Below, in pieces: positions 50,848 to 61,959 of a stretch of DNA of 64,000 bases. Both the position numbers and the translations under genes were made by a program. The stretch lies in the NCBI RefSeq assembly GCF_901687125.1, contig NZ_CABFJY010000011.1:124001-188000 (forward strand), in the 5' to 3' direction. Each line of letters begins with the position of its first letter. The stretch's first letter is position 1. Under the pieces are notes generated by a model, which did not search any database, had not been told where the DNA came from, and saw only the letters and a list, made by a program, of their open reading frames with translations. This stretch comes from Actinobacillus vicugnae (GTDB lineage: Bacteria > Pseudomonadota > Gammaproteobacteria > Enterobacterales > Pasteurellaceae).

Positions 50848-51612
50848 TTATTTTTTCCATAAAACTTTTTCATATAATGCATAGCCAACTTCCTGTAGGC
50901 TTTGATTAATAAACATTTTTGCTTCACTTTTCCATTTTATTTCTTGTGTTTGTAAAAAGCGTTTAGGCAAAAAATGTTTTAATAATGGAATTTTAGCAAT
51001 AATATTTCCAAGCGATTCATTTTTTAAAACAGTGGACATTTGAAAACGAATCAACATATTTTCTGAAGGAATTAAAATACCTTCATCTTGAATTTCAAAC
51101 TCATTAAATTGCTTACCATTCCAAATAAGCTGCTTAAGTGGTTGTTTTCCTCGCCATTCTGCCCAAATAACTGAATGATTTTCAGACAAAAAACGCCCCC
51201 AATACAACTCTGAAAGCACCAATTTCCAAGGCGCAAAATTCATTTCTAGCATTTCTGCGTACCCTAAGCCTTGATATTCTTTGTCTTGAAAAGTTAAATG
51301 GAAATGTGCTTTAGGTGTGTGGCAATGCCAATTTAAATACTGACTCGCATTCTCAACGAAGGTGGATTTAATTTCGGATTGGTGAGGAATCCAATATGCT
51401 GAAAAGTCTAAAGATTTATGATTAATCGAACGATCTATTTGTTTAACACTAAATAAACTACTTTTTTCAATTTGTCTTCCATTTTTACTATTAAATAAAA
51501 TTGAAGTATAAGGAATCTTAATTCCTAATAAGCAAAGTTCTGCACAATCAATGATAAACGCATTTCCTTGCTTATCTATGCCGTCATAATAATGTTTTTT
51601 TAAATAAAACAT
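50848..51612 (-). CDS. Unknown protein, possibly lipocalin/AttH-like
   Basis: 254 aa, ribosome site GGAGAGC. No signal peptide. A central segment EYQGLGYAEMLEMNFAPWKL with LSELYWGRFLSENHSVIWAE has the look of the beta-sandwich proteins related to hydroxyneurosporene / AttH families (G-x-G-Y-x-E ... W-G-R), but this is only a resemblance. The C-terminus is helical and basic (LKHFLPKRFLQTQEIKWKSE). Function unknown. Neither neighbour gives a clue. Confidence 0.55.
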   Translation of the reverse strand: MFYLKKHYYDGIDKQGNAFIIDCAELCLLGIKIPYTSILFNSKNGRQIEKSSLFSVKQIDRSINHKSLDFSAYWIPHQSEIKSTFVENASQYLNWHCHTPKAHFHLTFQDKEYQGLGYAEMLEMNFAPWKLVLSELYWGRFLSENHSVIWAEWRGKQPLKQLIWNGKQFNEFEIQDEGILIPSENMLIRFQMSTVLKNESLGNIIAKIPLLKHFLPKRFLQTQEIKWKSEAKMFINQSLQEVGYALYEKVLWKK

Positions 51613-51803
51613 TGCGCTCTCCTTCTATAATTTTTGTTATGCATTCCATTTTATCAGAATCTTACAAAACAATCACTTTCTTTACAAAACATTTTATAAA
51701 TAAGTAAATGTATAAGTGCACTCCTTGCAGATACACACTGGAAAAAAAGCCCTTTTTCCGTTACAATTTACAGAATTTTGTAACAAATTCAGAGAGATTA
51801 TTC

Positions 51804-53861
51804 ATGTCAAACCAAAAACGAAAAATGCTGGTTACCTGTGCCCTTCCCTATGCAAACGGTGCAATCCATTTAGGCCATATGCTTGAACATATCCAAGCGG
51901 ATATTTGGGTACGCTTCCAACGTATGCGTGGTAACGAAATTCACTTCGTTTGTGCCGATGATGCACACGGTACGCCAATTATGCTTAATGCAGCAAAACA
52001 AGGCATTACCCCTGAACAATTAATCGAGAAAGCGAAAACCGATCACATTGCAGATTTCAAAGGCTTCAATATCAGTTTCGATAACTACCATTCAACACAC
52101 AGTGAAGAAAACCGTGAACTTACTACAGAAATGTATAAAAAATTACGTACAAATGGTTTTATTAAAAGTCGTGTGATTTCTCAGTTATTCGATCCTGAAA
52201 AACAAATGTTTTTGCCTGATCGTTTTGTCAAAGGCACCTGCCCAAAATGTAAAGCAGAAGATCAATACGGCGATAACTGTGAAGTTTGTGCTTCAACGTA
52301 TAGCCCAATGGATTTAATCAATCCTCGTTCAGCGGTTTCTGGTGCAACGCCTGTGGTCAAAGAGTCCGAACACTTCTTCTTTGACTTACCAAGTTTTGAA
52401 GGCATGTTAAAAGAGTGGACTCGCTCGGGTTCTTTACAACCTGAAATTGCGAACAAAATGCAAGAATGGTTTGAAAGTGGCTTACAACAATGGGATATCA
52501 GCCGTGATGCACCTTATTTCGGTTTCCCAATTCCAGATGCAGAAAATAAATTCTTCTATGTGTGGTTAGATGCACCGATTGGTTATATGGCATCATTCAA
52601 AAATTTATGTGAGCGCACAGGGTTAAACTTTGATGAGTTCTGGCAAAAAGATGCTGACACGGAGCTTTATCACTTTATTGGTAAAGATATCGTGTATTTC
52701 CACAGTCTATTCTGGCCTGCAATGTTAGAAGGTTGTGAATTACGTAAACCAACTAACGTATTTGCACACGGTTACGTGACAGTAGATGGCGTAAAAATGT
52801 CAAAATCACGAGGTACATTTATCCAAGCAAGCACTTATTTGAAACATATTGATCCTGAATGTTTACGTTATTACTACGCAGCAAAACTGAATGAGCGTAT
52901 TGAAGATTTAGATTTAAGCCTTGAAGATTTCGTACAGCGTGTCAACAGTGATATTGTCAATAAATTAGTGAACCTTGCTTCACGTAATGCAAGTTTTATC
53001 GCAAAACGCTTTGAAGGTAAATTGGCTGCACAATTAGAAGATGAAGCACTTTTTGCTGAATTTATTGCACAATCAGAACAAATCGCAACACATTATGAAA
53101 ATCGTGAATTTAACAAAGTGATTCGTTTAATTATGGATCTATGCGATAAAGCCAATAAATATGTAGATGACAAAGCGCCTTGGGTAATTGCTAAACAAGA
53201 AGGCAGTGATGCGCAATTACAAGCAGTTTGCTCCATGGGTATTGAGTTATTCCGTGTATTAATGAGCTACTTAAAACCTGTGTTACCACAGTTAGCAGAA
53301 CGTGCCGAAGCCTTCTTACAAACGGAATTAACTTGGGACAATATTCATCTGCCATTATTAGGCAAAAATGTTGCACCATTTAAATCGTTATTCTCTCGCC
53401 TTGAGAAAAAACAAATTGATGCGGTAATTGAAGAAACGAAAGCACTGTTTGCAGAGCAAAATAAAACCGAAGATAAAAAAGGGAAACAAAAAGTGGAAAA
53501 TATTGAAAACACAGGCGTTGAGCCAATTGCGGCAGAAATCACTATTGATGATTTTGCAAAATTAGATTTACGTGTAGCAAAAGTTATTAGCTGTGAAGCC
53601 GTACCTGAATCAAATAAATTATTGAAATTCCAATTAGATTTAGGTGATCACCAGCGCCAAGTGTTATCAGGTATTAAAGCAGCTTATAGTAATCCTGAAG
53701 AATTAGTTGGTCGTTTTGTTATTATGGTCGCAAACCTTGCACCACGCAAAATGAAATTTGGCGTATCAGAAGGCATGATCCTATCGGCAGGGACAGGCGG
53801 TGCAGATTTATTCTTACTTTCAGCTGATGAAGGTATCCGCCCTGGTATGCAAGTAAAATAA
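51804..53861 (+). CDS. metG: Methionyl-tRNA synthetase
   Basis: 685 aa from the ATG at 51804 (AGAGAG upstream); a longer frame from 51708 is not needed. HIGH-type motif [10 protein letters not shown], zinc knuckle [22 protein letters not shown] motif [12 protein letters not shown], and a C-terminal tRNA-binding domain ([20 protein letters not shown]) that makes the enzyme a dimer. Confidence 0.97.
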   Translation: MSNQKRKMLVTCALPYANGAIHLGHMLEHIQADIWVRFQRMRGNEIHFVCADDAHGTPIMLNAAKQGITPEQLIEKAKTDHIADFKGFNISFDNYHSTHSEENRELTTEMYKKLRTNGFIKSRVISQLFDPEKQMFLPDRFVKGTCPKCKAEDQYGDNCEVCASTYSPMDLINPRSAVSGATPVVKESEHFFFDLPSFEGMLKEWTRSGSLQPEIANKMQEWFESGLQQWDISRDAPYFGFPIPDAENKFFYVWLDAPIGYMASFKNLCERTGLNFDEFWQKDADTELYHFIGKDIVYFHSLFWPAMLEGCELRKPTNVFAHGYVTVDGVKMSKSRGTFIQASTYLKHIDPECLRYYYAAKLNERIEDLDLSLEDFVQRVNSDIVNKLVNLASRNASFIAKRFEGKLAAQLEDEALFAEFIAQSEQIATHYENREFNKVIRLIMDLCDKANKYVDDKAPWVIAKQEGSDAQLQAVCSMGIELFRVLMSYLKPVLPQLAERAEAFLQTELTWDNIHLPLLGKNVAPFKSLFSRLEKKQIDAVIEETKALFAEQNKTEDKKGKQKVENIENTGVEPIAAEITIDDFAKLDLRVAKVISCEAVPESNKLLKFQLDLGDHQRQVLSGIKAAYSNPEELVGRFVIMVANLAPRKMKFGVSEGMILSAGTGGADLFLLSADEGIRPGMQVK

Positions 53862-53871
53862 TAGCAATAAC

Positions 53872-53893
53872 AAGCGGTGAAATTTCACCGCTT
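53872..53893 (+). terminator. Terminator of metG containing uptake cores
   Basis: A perfect 22-bp palindrome with arms AAGCGGTGAAA and TTTCACCGCTT, followed by TTTTGC. Confidence 0.8.
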
Positions 53894-53915
53894 TTTTGCA
53901 AATGAAGGAGAAAAA

Positions 53916-54332
53916 ATGATTCAACAAACACTTTGTTTAATTAAACCCGATGCAACAAAACGCAACCTTATCGGGAAAATTCTTAGCCATTTAGAAGAAG
54001 CTGGCTTAACGATTAAAGCGCTTAAAAAAGTGCAACTCAGCCAACAACAAGCAGAAGGTTTCTATGCAGAACACCAAGGTAAGGAGTTTTTTGCACCTTT
54101 AGTTGAGTTTATGATTTCAGCACCGATTGTTGCGGTTGTACTTGAAGGGGAAAATGCGATTGCACATTACCGTGAATTAATGGGCGCAACCAATCCAGAA
54201 CAGCGTAAAGCAGGCACAATTCGAGCGCTTTATGCGATTAGTGGGCGTGAAAATTCGGTTCACGGCTCAGATTCACAACAATCGGCAAAACGAGAAATTG
54301 CCTACTTCTTTAGCCCAAATGAAATTGTCTAA
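53916..54332 (+). CDS. ndk: Nucleoside diphosphate kinase
   Basis: 138 aa from the ATG at 53916 with AAGGAG 7 nt upstream. [17 protein letters not shown] at the start and [20 protein letters not shown] with the phospho-His116. It balances nucleoside triphosphate pools. Confidence 0.97.
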   Translation: MIQQTLCLIKPDATKRNLIGKILSHLEEAGLTIKALKKVQLSQQQAEGFYAEHQGKEFFAPLVEFMISAPIVAVVLEGENAIAHYRELMGATNPEQRKAGTIRALYAISGRENSVHGSDSQQSAKREIAYFFSPNEIV

Positions 54333-54340
54333 TTAATCAA

Positions 54341-54372
54341 AAAAGCCGTTTGCGACAACACAAACGGCTTTT
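54341..54372 (+). terminator. Terminator of ndk
   Basis: AAAAGCCGTTTG (54341-54352) and CAAACGGCTTTT (54361-54372), 8-nt loop, T-run. Confidence 0.88.
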
Positions 54373-54406
54373 TTCTTAGGATTTAACATTAATTTAGCCT
54401 AGATAT

Positions 54407-54450
54407 AAGCGGTCAAATCTGTGCAAAAATTTACCAAAATTCAACCGCTT
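54407..54450 (-). terminator. Weak inverted uptake pair after glgP
   Basis: AAGCGGTCAAAT (54407-54418) and ATTCAACCGCTT (54439-54450), imperfect in the last bases. Possible end of the glg operon. Confidence 0.45.
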
Positions 54451-54458
54451 GTTTGGGA

Positions 54459-56960
54459 CTAACGGATCACCAATAACTTACTTGAGCTTTCCATGATATG
54501 AGCTAAATCCGCACTTTCTTTTAATTGTGCTTCATCCATCGGCTCAATATGCCAAATATCGTTCGCATAATCTAATACCGAGCGATCTGATGAGAAATAG
54601 CCCATATTTGCAATATTGATAATCGCTGAACGAGTCCACGCTTTCTTATTACGATAAGCGGTAGCTACACGTTCTTGCGCTTCCACATAGCTACGGAAAT
54701 CTGCACAGGCTTGGTAATAATCACCTGAATTTAAAATCAGATCTTGATAACGATATGGATCATCTGGCGAGAATTTACCATTTAGAATTTGTGATACTGC
54801 CTCATTGAGTTCACCATCCGCTTCATAATAGTGATATGGCGAATAACCATTACGACGCAGCTCTTCCACTTGTTCAACCGTATTACCAAAGATAAAAATA
54901 TTATCTTTGCCTACATGCTCGAGAATCTCTACATTCGCACCATCTAAAGTACCGATAGTCAATGCACCATTTAATGCAAATTTCATATTTGAAGTACCTG
55001 ATGCTTCCGTTCCCGCTAATGAAATTTGTTCTGACACATCCGCCGCAGGGATAATCATTTGCGCCAGTGATACACCATAATTTGGAATAAATATCACTTT
55101 AATTAAATCACGCACCCGTTCATCGTTATTGATTACATTTGCAACATCGTTAATTAAACGAATCACTTTTTTCGCTGCATAGTAAGCGCTTGCTGCTTTA
55201 CCCGCAAAAATAAATACACGTGGTGTCCAATCTGCATTCGGATTTTTTAAGATGCGGTTGTACAAGGTAATAATATGTAACACACTTAACTGTTGGCGTT
55301 TATATTTGTGAATACGTTTTACTTGTACATCAAAAATCGCTTCTGGATTTAATTTAATACCTAAGTTTTTCTCTACATAATCTGCCAATTTGCGTTTGTT
55401 CTCATATTTCACGGCCGCGATTTCTGCTTGAACATCCGCATCATCCACAAACACGTTAAATTTCTCTAATTCGCTGAGATTTGTTAGCCAACCTTTACCG
55501 ATACGTTTATCTAAAATATTCGCCAAACCTGGGTTGGCAATTTTGATCCAGCGACGTGGCGTTACGCCATTGGTTACATTAGTAAAGCGATCTGGATAGA
55601 TACGTGCAAAATCAGCAAAAATCGATTCAACCATTAAATCAGAGTGGATTTTTGCAACTCCATTCACTTTAGTTGAAGCCACTACCGCCACCCATGCCAT
55701 ACGTACACGGCGATCACCATGTTCATCAATTAATGAAACACGTTGAACAAGATCTTCTTCACCTGGGAATTTTTCACGCACTTCATTTAAGAACCATTCA
55801 TTAATTTCAAAAATAATACCTAAATGACGCGGTAAAATACGACCTAACATTTCCACAGGCCATGTTTCGAGTGCTTCACTCATTAAAGTATGGTTGGTGT
55901 AATAGAAAATTTTGCGTGTCATGCTCCACGCTTGATCCCAGCTATAGCCTTTTTCATCAATTAAAATACGCATTAACTCTGGCACTGCAAGGGTTGGGTG
56001 TGTATCATTTAAGTGAATTGCGACTTTATCGGCTAAATTCACACAAGAGCCACATTCCGCTTCATGACGGCGAATAATATCTTGTACCGAAGCAGAGCAA
56101 AGGAAATATTCTTGGCGTAAGCGTAACTCTCGACCGTTATAAGTGGAGTCATCTGGATATAACACACGAGAAACATTTTCAGATAAATTTTGGTGACTCA
56201 TTGCCGCAAAATAATCACCACGGTTGAAATCGGCTAAACCAAAACCTTTGCCTGAAGCATGCGCAGACCATAAACGTAAACTATTTGTTGCGGTGGTTTC
56301 AAAACCTGGGATCAATTGGTCATGTGCTTGAGCAATGATTTCTTCATCAGGTTGCCATACGGTTTTTTTGCCTTCTTGCCAAATACGTCCACCAAAACGA
56401 ATTGGGAAACGCTTACTTGAGCGCAAATATGGCCAAACAAATTCATTTTCTAGCCATTGGTCTGGCTGTTCAACTTGCTCACCATTACGAATTTCTTGAC
56501 GGAACATACCGTATTCATACTGAATACCATAACCAATCGCAGGAATTTTCATTGCGGCAAGACTATCCATATAACAAGCGGCTAAACGTCCTAAGCCACC
56601 GTTACCTAAACCTGGATCGCCCTCTTCATTAATAATATCTTCAATATTTTGTCCAAGTTCTTTTAATGCCGCATCAACTAATTCATACACGCCTTCTGCA
56701 ATCATTGCGTTTGAAAAAGTACGTCCCATTAAAAATTCCATAGAAAGATAATAAACACGACGACTGCCGTTTGCGACTTGACTACGGCGGGTTTGTAACC
56801 ACGATTCAGTTGAAAGATCTCGCACCACACGTAACGCCGCATTTAACCAGTTACGCTTACTTGCTTCGCGTGGTTCAACCCCAAGCGCATAGACCATTTT
56901 GTATAAAATTGCATCTTTTACATGTTGAATATTTTCGGGACTTAAAATTTTATTGCCCAT
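54459..56960 (-). CDS. glgP: Glycogen phosphorylase
   Basis: 833 aa. The PLP lysine region [20 protein letters not shown] with LDGANVEI and the glucan-site sequence [20 protein letters not shown] are present. It releases glucose-1-phosphate from glycogen. Last gene of the operon, with its own AGGAG site and a 145-bp gap from glgA that contains an uptake-pair hairpin. Confidence 0.97.
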   Translation of the reverse strand: MGNKILSPENIQHVKDAILYKMVYALGVEPREASKRNWLNAALRVVRDLSTESWLQTRRSQVANGSRRVYYLSMEFLMGRTFSNAMIAEGVYELVDAALKELGQNIEDIINEEGDPGLGNGGLGRLAACYMDSLAAMKIPAIGYGIQYEYGMFRQEIRNGEQVEQPDQWLENEFVWPYLRSSKRFPIRFGGRIWQEGKKTVWQPDEEIIAQAHDQLIPGFETTATNSLRLWSAHASGKGFGLADFNRGDYFAAMSHQNLSENVSRVLYPDDSTYNGRELRLRQEYFLCSASVQDIIRRHEAECGSCVNLADKVAIHLNDTHPTLAVPELMRILIDEKGYSWDQAWSMTRKIFYYTNHTLMSEALETWPVEMLGRILPRHLGIIFEINEWFLNEVREKFPGEEDLVQRVSLIDEHGDRRVRMAWVAVVASTKVNGVAKIHSDLMVESIFADFARIYPDRFTNVTNGVTPRRWIKIANPGLANILDKRIGKGWLTNLSELEKFNVFVDDADVQAEIAAVKYENKRKLADYVEKNLGIKLNPEAIFDVQVKRIHKYKRQQLSVLHIITLYNRILKNPNADWTPRVFIFAGKAASAYYAAKKVIRLINDVANVINNDERVRDLIKVIFIPNYGVSLAQMIIPAADVSEQISLAGTEASGTSNMKFALNGALTIGTLDGANVEILEHVGKDNIFIFGNTVEQVEELRRNGYSPYHYYEADGELNEAVSQILNGKFSPDDPYRYQDLILNSGDYYQACADFRSYVEAQERVATAYRNKKAWTRSAIINIANMGYFSSDRSVLDYANDIWHIEPMDEAQLKESADLAHIMESSSKLLVIR

Positions 56961-57048
56961 AATTGGCTCCTAATGTAACAATAAGTTAAATAATAAATGA
57001 AAATCGAAAAATCATCGTGTATTACCTAGCTATTGCTAGGCACAAAAT

Positions 57049-57091
57049 AAGCGGTTGAATTTTGCAAAATTTTTGCAAATTTCGACCGCTT
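57049..57091 (-). terminator. Uptake-pair hairpin between glgA and glgP
   Basis: AAGCGGTTGAA (57049-57059) and TTCGACCGCTT (57081-57091), one G-U pair, then TATTTTGTG in the leftward direction. It may reduce glgP expression. A further hairpin CCTAGC/GCTAGG lies at 57025-57040. Confidence 0.55.
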
Positions 57092-57105
57092 TTAAATAAA
57101 AGGCA

Positions 57106-58542
57106 TTAGACTATTTCTTGATAAATAGCCTGATACGCATTCGCTGCTCTTGCCCAGCCAAAATCTTGCGCTAACGCATTTTGGCGCACACTAGCCCATA
57201 ATTTCTGTTTTTTCCAGAGGTTCACTGCTCGTTGGAATGCCTCTAAGAAATCATCACTGCTTGGATATTTAAAGACAAAACCTGTTGCAGTACGCTGTTC
57301 AATCGTTTCTTTATGGCTATCTACCACCGTATCAGCTAAGCCACCTGTTTGGCGCACAAGTGGTAAGGTGCCGTATTTCAAGCCATATAGTTGCGTTAAG
57401 CCACAAGGCTCAAAGCGACTTGGCACGAGGATCACATCACCACCCGCAATGATTTGGTGCGATAATGCTTCGTTATAGCCGATATAGATACCAATCTGTT
57501 CTGGATAACGGTTACGAGCTTCATTTAATAAATACTCTAAATGCGGTGAGCCACTACCTAATACAACCAGTTGTACGTGTTGTTGCATCACCTCATCAAT
57601 TTTATCTAATAAGAAATCCGCCCCTTTTTGCTCAGTTAAACGAGTCACCATAACCATTAACATCGCTTCTTTATCTTCAGGCAAATTGAACATTCGCTGT
57701 AATTCAACTTTATTCTTTGCTTTACCGTGCATATAGCTTGGCTTATAAGTGGCAACAATGTTGCTGTCAATTTCTGGATTCCAAACACTATCGTCTACGC
57801 CATTTAATACGCCGTGTAAGCGCCCTTGCGTTTTGCGAGTCTGGAGCAAGCCGTGCATACCGCCACCTGCGATTTGTTCGGTAATTTCGACCGCATAGGT
57901 TGGACTTACCGTAGTGATTCGGTCGGCATAATATAAACCTGCTTTCAGGTAAGAAATTTCACCGTAAAACTCCATACCTTCGGCTTGGAAAAAGTCCCAA
58001 GAAAAACCGAGCTCGGCTAAATGATGTGGTTGGAAGCGCCCTGGGTAAGCAATATTGTGAATAGTAAACACGCTTTTCACTGGGCTGTGCCAGCTTTTGA
58101 GGTAGGCACATCCCAAACCGCCTTGCCAATCATGTGCGTGTAGCACATCGGCTTTTCCCCACCATTGGTCTAAGCCTTCTGCCAATTGCGCACCTAAATA
58201 ACCTAAGATAGCAAAACGTTTATAGTTATCTGGATAATCTGCATAGCCAGAATCGTGATAAGGATTGCCTGAACGTTGGAAAAGATGTGGTGCATCAATC
58301 ACATATACCCCTAAGCCGTTAAAATAAGTGAAACGAATCGTTACTAATCCAGCAAAAGTGCCTAATGTAACAACTTCATGCGTTTCTCCGATTTTCTCCG
58401 CCACTTGAGGGTAAAGCGGAATTAATACTCGGACATCGTTGCCAGCCGCTTGCTGTGCGTAAGGCAAAGCGCCCATTACGTCAGCCAATCCGCCTGTTTT
58501 AATTAACGGATACATTTCCGAGCAAATATGTAAAATTTTCAT
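57106..58542 (-). CDS. glgA: Glycogen synthase
   Basis: 478 aa from the ATG at 58542 (MKILHICSEMYPLIKTGGLA), which gives the family's normal start; upstream in-frame codons are not conserved. The KTGGL ADP-glucose motif is at 15-19 and VPSRFEPCGLTQLYGLKYGT is the C-terminal donor-site loop. It adds glucose from ADP-glucose to glycogen. Confidence 0.97.
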   Translation of the reverse strand: MKILHICSEMYPLIKTGGLADVMGALPYAQQAAGNDVRVLIPLYPQVAEKIGETHEVVTLGTFAGLVTIRFTYFNGLGVYVIDAPHLFQRSGNPYHDSGYADYPDNYKRFAILGYLGAQLAEGLDQWWGKADVLHAHDWQGGLGCAYLKSWHSPVKSVFTIHNIAYPGRFQPHHLAELGFSWDFFQAEGMEFYGEISYLKAGLYYADRITTVSPTYAVEITEQIAGGGMHGLLQTRKTQGRLHGVLNGVDDSVWNPEIDSNIVATYKPSYMHGKAKNKVELQRMFNLPEDKEAMLMVMVTRLTEQKGADFLLDKIDEVMQQHVQLVVLGSGSPHLEYLLNEARNRYPEQIGIYIGYNEALSHQIIAGGDVILVPSRFEPCGLTQLYGLKYGTLPLVRQTGGLADTVVDSHKETIEQRTATGFVFKYPSSDDFLEAFQRAVNLWKKQKLWASVRQNALAQDFGWARAANAYQAIYQEIV

Positions 58543-58630
58543 TTTGTTGCCGTTTAATTTGTAAAATAAAGAGAAAATGAGACCGCTTGTAAAAGCATTA
58601 AAGATGGGCAAGCAGCCCATCTGAACATAC

Positions 58631-59941
58631 TTAAATCGTATGATGTAATTTGATACCAGACTCATGACCAGTTAACGCATCGAGCATTTTTTGGGTAACT
58701 AACACAATACCACCTTTACTCACACGGAAACGTTTTGCGTCTACTTCTGGATTCACCCCGATTTCTAAACCATCTGGAATGGTACAATGACGGTCAATTA
58801 CCGCTCGTTTGATTACACAGTTTTTACCAATGGTTACCTGTGGCAAGATCACCGTGTGTTCAATCACGGTTTCCGCCTCTACTTTCACTTTGGCAAATAA
58901 CACTGAGTTACTGATTTCTGCATCGGTTACCACACAGCCACCCGCAATCAGCGAGTTATCTAGCGTATGTTGGCGGGCTTTTTTATAGAAGAAACGTGCG
59001 GGCGCAGTTTGTTGTGGTCGCCCGTGAATTGGCCATGATTCATCATATAAATCTAGCTGAGGCTCTTCAGAAACTAAATCCATATGTGCTGCCCAATAGC
59101 TATCAATCGTCCCTACATCTCGCCAGTAAATTGAACCGCTTGCATTACGTCCTTTGCATGAGCGTTCAAATGGATGCGCATACAATACGCCCTCTTCTAC
59201 TGCTTTTGGAATAATGTCTTTACCAAAGTCATGTGATGTGCCAGGTGTTGAGGCTTCACGGTCTAATACATCATATAAATAATCTGCATTAAATACATAA
59301 ATCCCCATTGAAGCTAATGATGAATTTGGTTTATCTGGCATTGCGGGTGGATTTGATGGTTTTTCCACGAACTCTTTTACTTTTAATTTATCATTAACTG
59401 CCATTACACCAAATTCGACCGCTTGTTCACGCGGTACTTCAATACAACCCACTGTACATTTTGCGCCACTGTCTACGTGGTCACGCAACATTTGGGTGTA
59501 ATCCATTTTGTAAATATGGTCGCCTGCTAAAATCACGACATATTTCGGACGATAGTGCGATTTCATCATCGCCATATTTTGATATACCGCATCAGCAGTA
59601 CCACGATACCAAGTGTTCTCGTCTAGTTGCTGGCGAGCAGGTAACATATCAATATATTGATTACGCTCATAAGGCAGAAATGACCACCCACGTTGTAAGT
59701 GGCGGAGTAAAGAATGCGCGGCATACTGAGTAATCACCCCGACTTTTAATAAGTTAGAGTTAATACAGTTTGAAAGCGCAAAGTCGATAATACGGCGACT
59801 ACCGCCAAAATATACTGCAGGTTTAGCACGTCTGTCCGTTAACTCATAAAGGCGTGAACCACGACCGCCCGCTAAAATAAGTACCAAGGTGTCATTAGTG
59901 ACATCATTTTTAGTTAAGTCGTTTTTTTCTTGTGTAAGCAT
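58631..59941 (-). CDS. glgC: Glucose-1-phosphate adenylyltransferase
   Basis: 436 aa. ILAGGRGSRLYELTDRRAKP is the nucleotide-binding loop with activator-site residues; VVILAGDHIYKMDYTQMLRD and VEKPSNPP are conserved catalytic regions; a beta-helix ends the protein. It makes ADP-glucose, the committed and usually allosterically controlled step. Confidence 0.97.
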   Translation of the reverse strand: MLTQEKNDLTKNDVTNDTLVLILAGGRGSRLYELTDRRAKPAVYFGGSRRIIDFALSNCINSNLLKVGVITQYAAHSLLRHLQRGWSFLPYERNQYIDMLPARQQLDENTWYRGTADAVYQNMAMMKSHYRPKYVVILAGDHIYKMDYTQMLRDHVDSGAKCTVGCIEVPREQAVEFGVMAVNDKLKVKEFVEKPSNPPAMPDKPNSSLASMGIYVFNADYLYDVLDREASTPGTSHDFGKDIIPKAVEEGVLYAHPFERSCKGRNASGSIYWRDVGTIDSYWAAHMDLVSEEPQLDLYDESWPIHGRPQQTAPARFFYKKARQHTLDNSLIAGGCVVTDAEISNSVLFAKVKVEAETVIEHTVILPQVTIGKNCVIKRAVIDRHCTIPDGLEIGVNPEVDAKRFRVSKGGIVLVTQKMLDALTGHESGIKLHHTI

Positions 59942-59973
59942 ACTTTGTTTCTCCGATGTTGTGTTTTTTCACG

Positions 59974-61956
59974 CTAATGTGAGCCTAATTTTCTTTGAAG
60001 CACGCATACTCCCATCTGTTCCAGTTGAAGAGCAACCGCCTGCGCATCCGCTATCAAAGTTGCTGTTTCTTTCCCAAGGTAAATATGCCATTTGCCTTGA
60101 GGTAAGAAAAATTGTTGCTTATCTTTTTTAGCGTTAATTAAGATAAGCCATTGTTCTTGAAGAAGGATTTGTAATGCTTTCAGAGCGTCATTATGCCAAT
60201 CATCTACTTGCATTGGTTTGCCGTACGGCGAAAACCATTGCACGTCATTTTCAGTCCACCAATGGCTCTGTTGTGAAAGTAACGAGATCTGCTTACGTAA
60301 CTCAATCCACTTTGCAACATAATTAATCCGAGCTTGATTGGCCTGCTGCCAATTGATCCAAGTGACCTCGTTATCTTGGCAATAGCTATTATTATTGCCC
60401 TGTTGCGAATGACCGAGTTCATCGCCAGAACGTAGCATTGGTACGCCATTTGAGAGAAACAGTACTGCAAGCAAACTACAAGCGGTCTGTTCTCGCAAAA
60501 TATTTACCAATTCATTATCAGTATTACCTTCCACCCCGTGATTATTACTATAGTTATGTTCATCACCATCACGGTTCTGTTCACCATTTGCTTCATTATG
60601 TTTTTTGTTATAGCTGACTAAATCTTGCAAAGTGAAGCCATCATGCGAAGCAAAATAGTTAATGCTTTTAGACGGAGCATATTGCCAATATAAGTCGTCA
60701 CTTCCTGCCAGACGACGGGCAAAGTCCGCCAAATCACCACTTTCTCGTAAGAACACATTACGCATGGTGTTGCGATATTTATCATTCCATTCCGAAAATG
60801 CTAATGGAAAACCGCCTACCTGATAGCCATTCGGCCCAATATCCCAAGGCTCAGCAATTAATTTAATTTTTTGTAACGCTGGCGTTTGTCTGACTTGCTC
60901 AAAAAACAACGCTATTTCAGAAAAATCTGGCATTCTTCCGAGCGTAGTAGCGAGGTCGAAACGGAAACCATCAATATGACATTCTTCCACCCAATACAAC
61001 AAACTATCTATCATCCATTGGCACACCATAGGATGCGAAAGCTTGAGCGCATTACCACAGCCTGTCCAATTGTGATAATCGCCCTGTTCGGTTAGCCAAT
61101 AATAACTTTGATTATCGATCCCTCTTTGGCATAAAGTCATACCTTCTTTACCCGCTTCTACCGTGTGGTTATACACCACATCTAAAATGACTTCTAAGCC
61201 ATTTTGGTGCAAGGTTTTTACAAGGTGTTTGAATTCAGTAATAGGGTCTTCTTGATCCCAAGCAAACCTTGGATCTACCGCCGAATGCGCTAACACACTG
61301 TAGCCCCAATAATTGGTTAATCCCATGCGCTGTAAATGCACTTCATCGGCGTGATAGCTTACTGGCTGTAACTCAATAGTTGTAACCCCTAAACGCTTTA
61401 AATGTGCGATAGATTCACGGTGTGCCATTCCCATATAAGTGCCGCGTAATGGCTCTGGGATACGAGGATTCAAACGGCTAAAGCCTTTAACGTGTGCTTC
61501 GTAAATGATAGTTTCTGCCCATGAATAGTGTGGGCGAATTTCATCAGCCCAATCAAAATCATCCACAACCACCATCGACTTAGGTGCTAGATGCGCATTA
61601 TCACGAGTATCATTCCAAATAAAATAGCTTAACGCTTCATCATTATGAGCATCGGGGCTACCCACCACGCATTTCGCATAAGGATCGAGCAATAATTTAT
61701 GCGGATTAAATAGTGCACCTTTTTGCTCATCGACTTCTCCCGCAACACGAAAACCATATAAAGCCCCCTCAGCAATCCCCTGTACAAATAAATGCCAAAT
61801 ATCGCCCGTCCGTTGCATTGGATGGCGTTGCTCTCCATTCTCAGTAAAAATACACAATTCAATAGCGGTCGCATTTGCAGAAAAAATTGCAAAATTTGTA
61901 CCTTTTTTGCCCGCTTGTGCACCAAGCGGGTACGGCTTGCCTACCAATGTTTTCAT
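59974..61956 (-). CDS. glgX: Glycogen debranching enzyme
   Basis: 660 aa, isoamylase type. GH13 motifs: VILDVVYNHTVEAG, DGFRFDLATTLGR with the nucleophile Asp, KLIAEPWDIGPNGYQVGGFP with the acid Glu, and NYFASHDGFTLQDLVSYNKK. It removes the short stubs left by GlgP. Starts 3 nt after glgB. Confidence 0.97.
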   Translation of the reverse strand: MKTLVGKPYPLGAQAGKKGTNFAIFSANATAIELCIFTENGEQRHPMQRTGDIWHLFVQGIAEGALYGFRVAGEVDEQKGALFNPHKLLLDPYAKCVVGSPDAHNDEALSYFIWNDTRDNAHLAPKSMVVVDDFDWADEIRPHYSWAETIIYEAHVKGFSRLNPRIPEPLRGTYMGMAHRESIAHLKRLGVTTIELQPVSYHADEVHLQRMGLTNYWGYSVLAHSAVDPRFAWDQEDPITEFKHLVKTLHQNGLEVILDVVYNHTVEAGKEGMTLCQRGIDNQSYYWLTEQGDYHNWTGCGNALKLSHPMVCQWMIDSLLYWVEECHIDGFRFDLATTLGRMPDFSEIALFFEQVRQTPALQKIKLIAEPWDIGPNGYQVGGFPLAFSEWNDKYRNTMRNVFLRESGDLADFARRLAGSDDLYWQYAPSKSINYFASHDGFTLQDLVSYNKKHNEANGEQNRDGDEHNYSNNHGVEGNTDNELVNILREQTACSLLAVLFLSNGVPMLRSGDELGHSQQGNNNSYCQDNEVTWINWQQANQARINYVAKWIELRKQISLLSQQSHWWTENDVQWFSPYGKPMQVDDWHNDALKALQILLQEQWLILINAKKDKQQFFLPQGKWHIYLGKETATLIADAQAVALQLEQMGVCVLQRKLGSH

Positions 61957-61959
61957 CTG

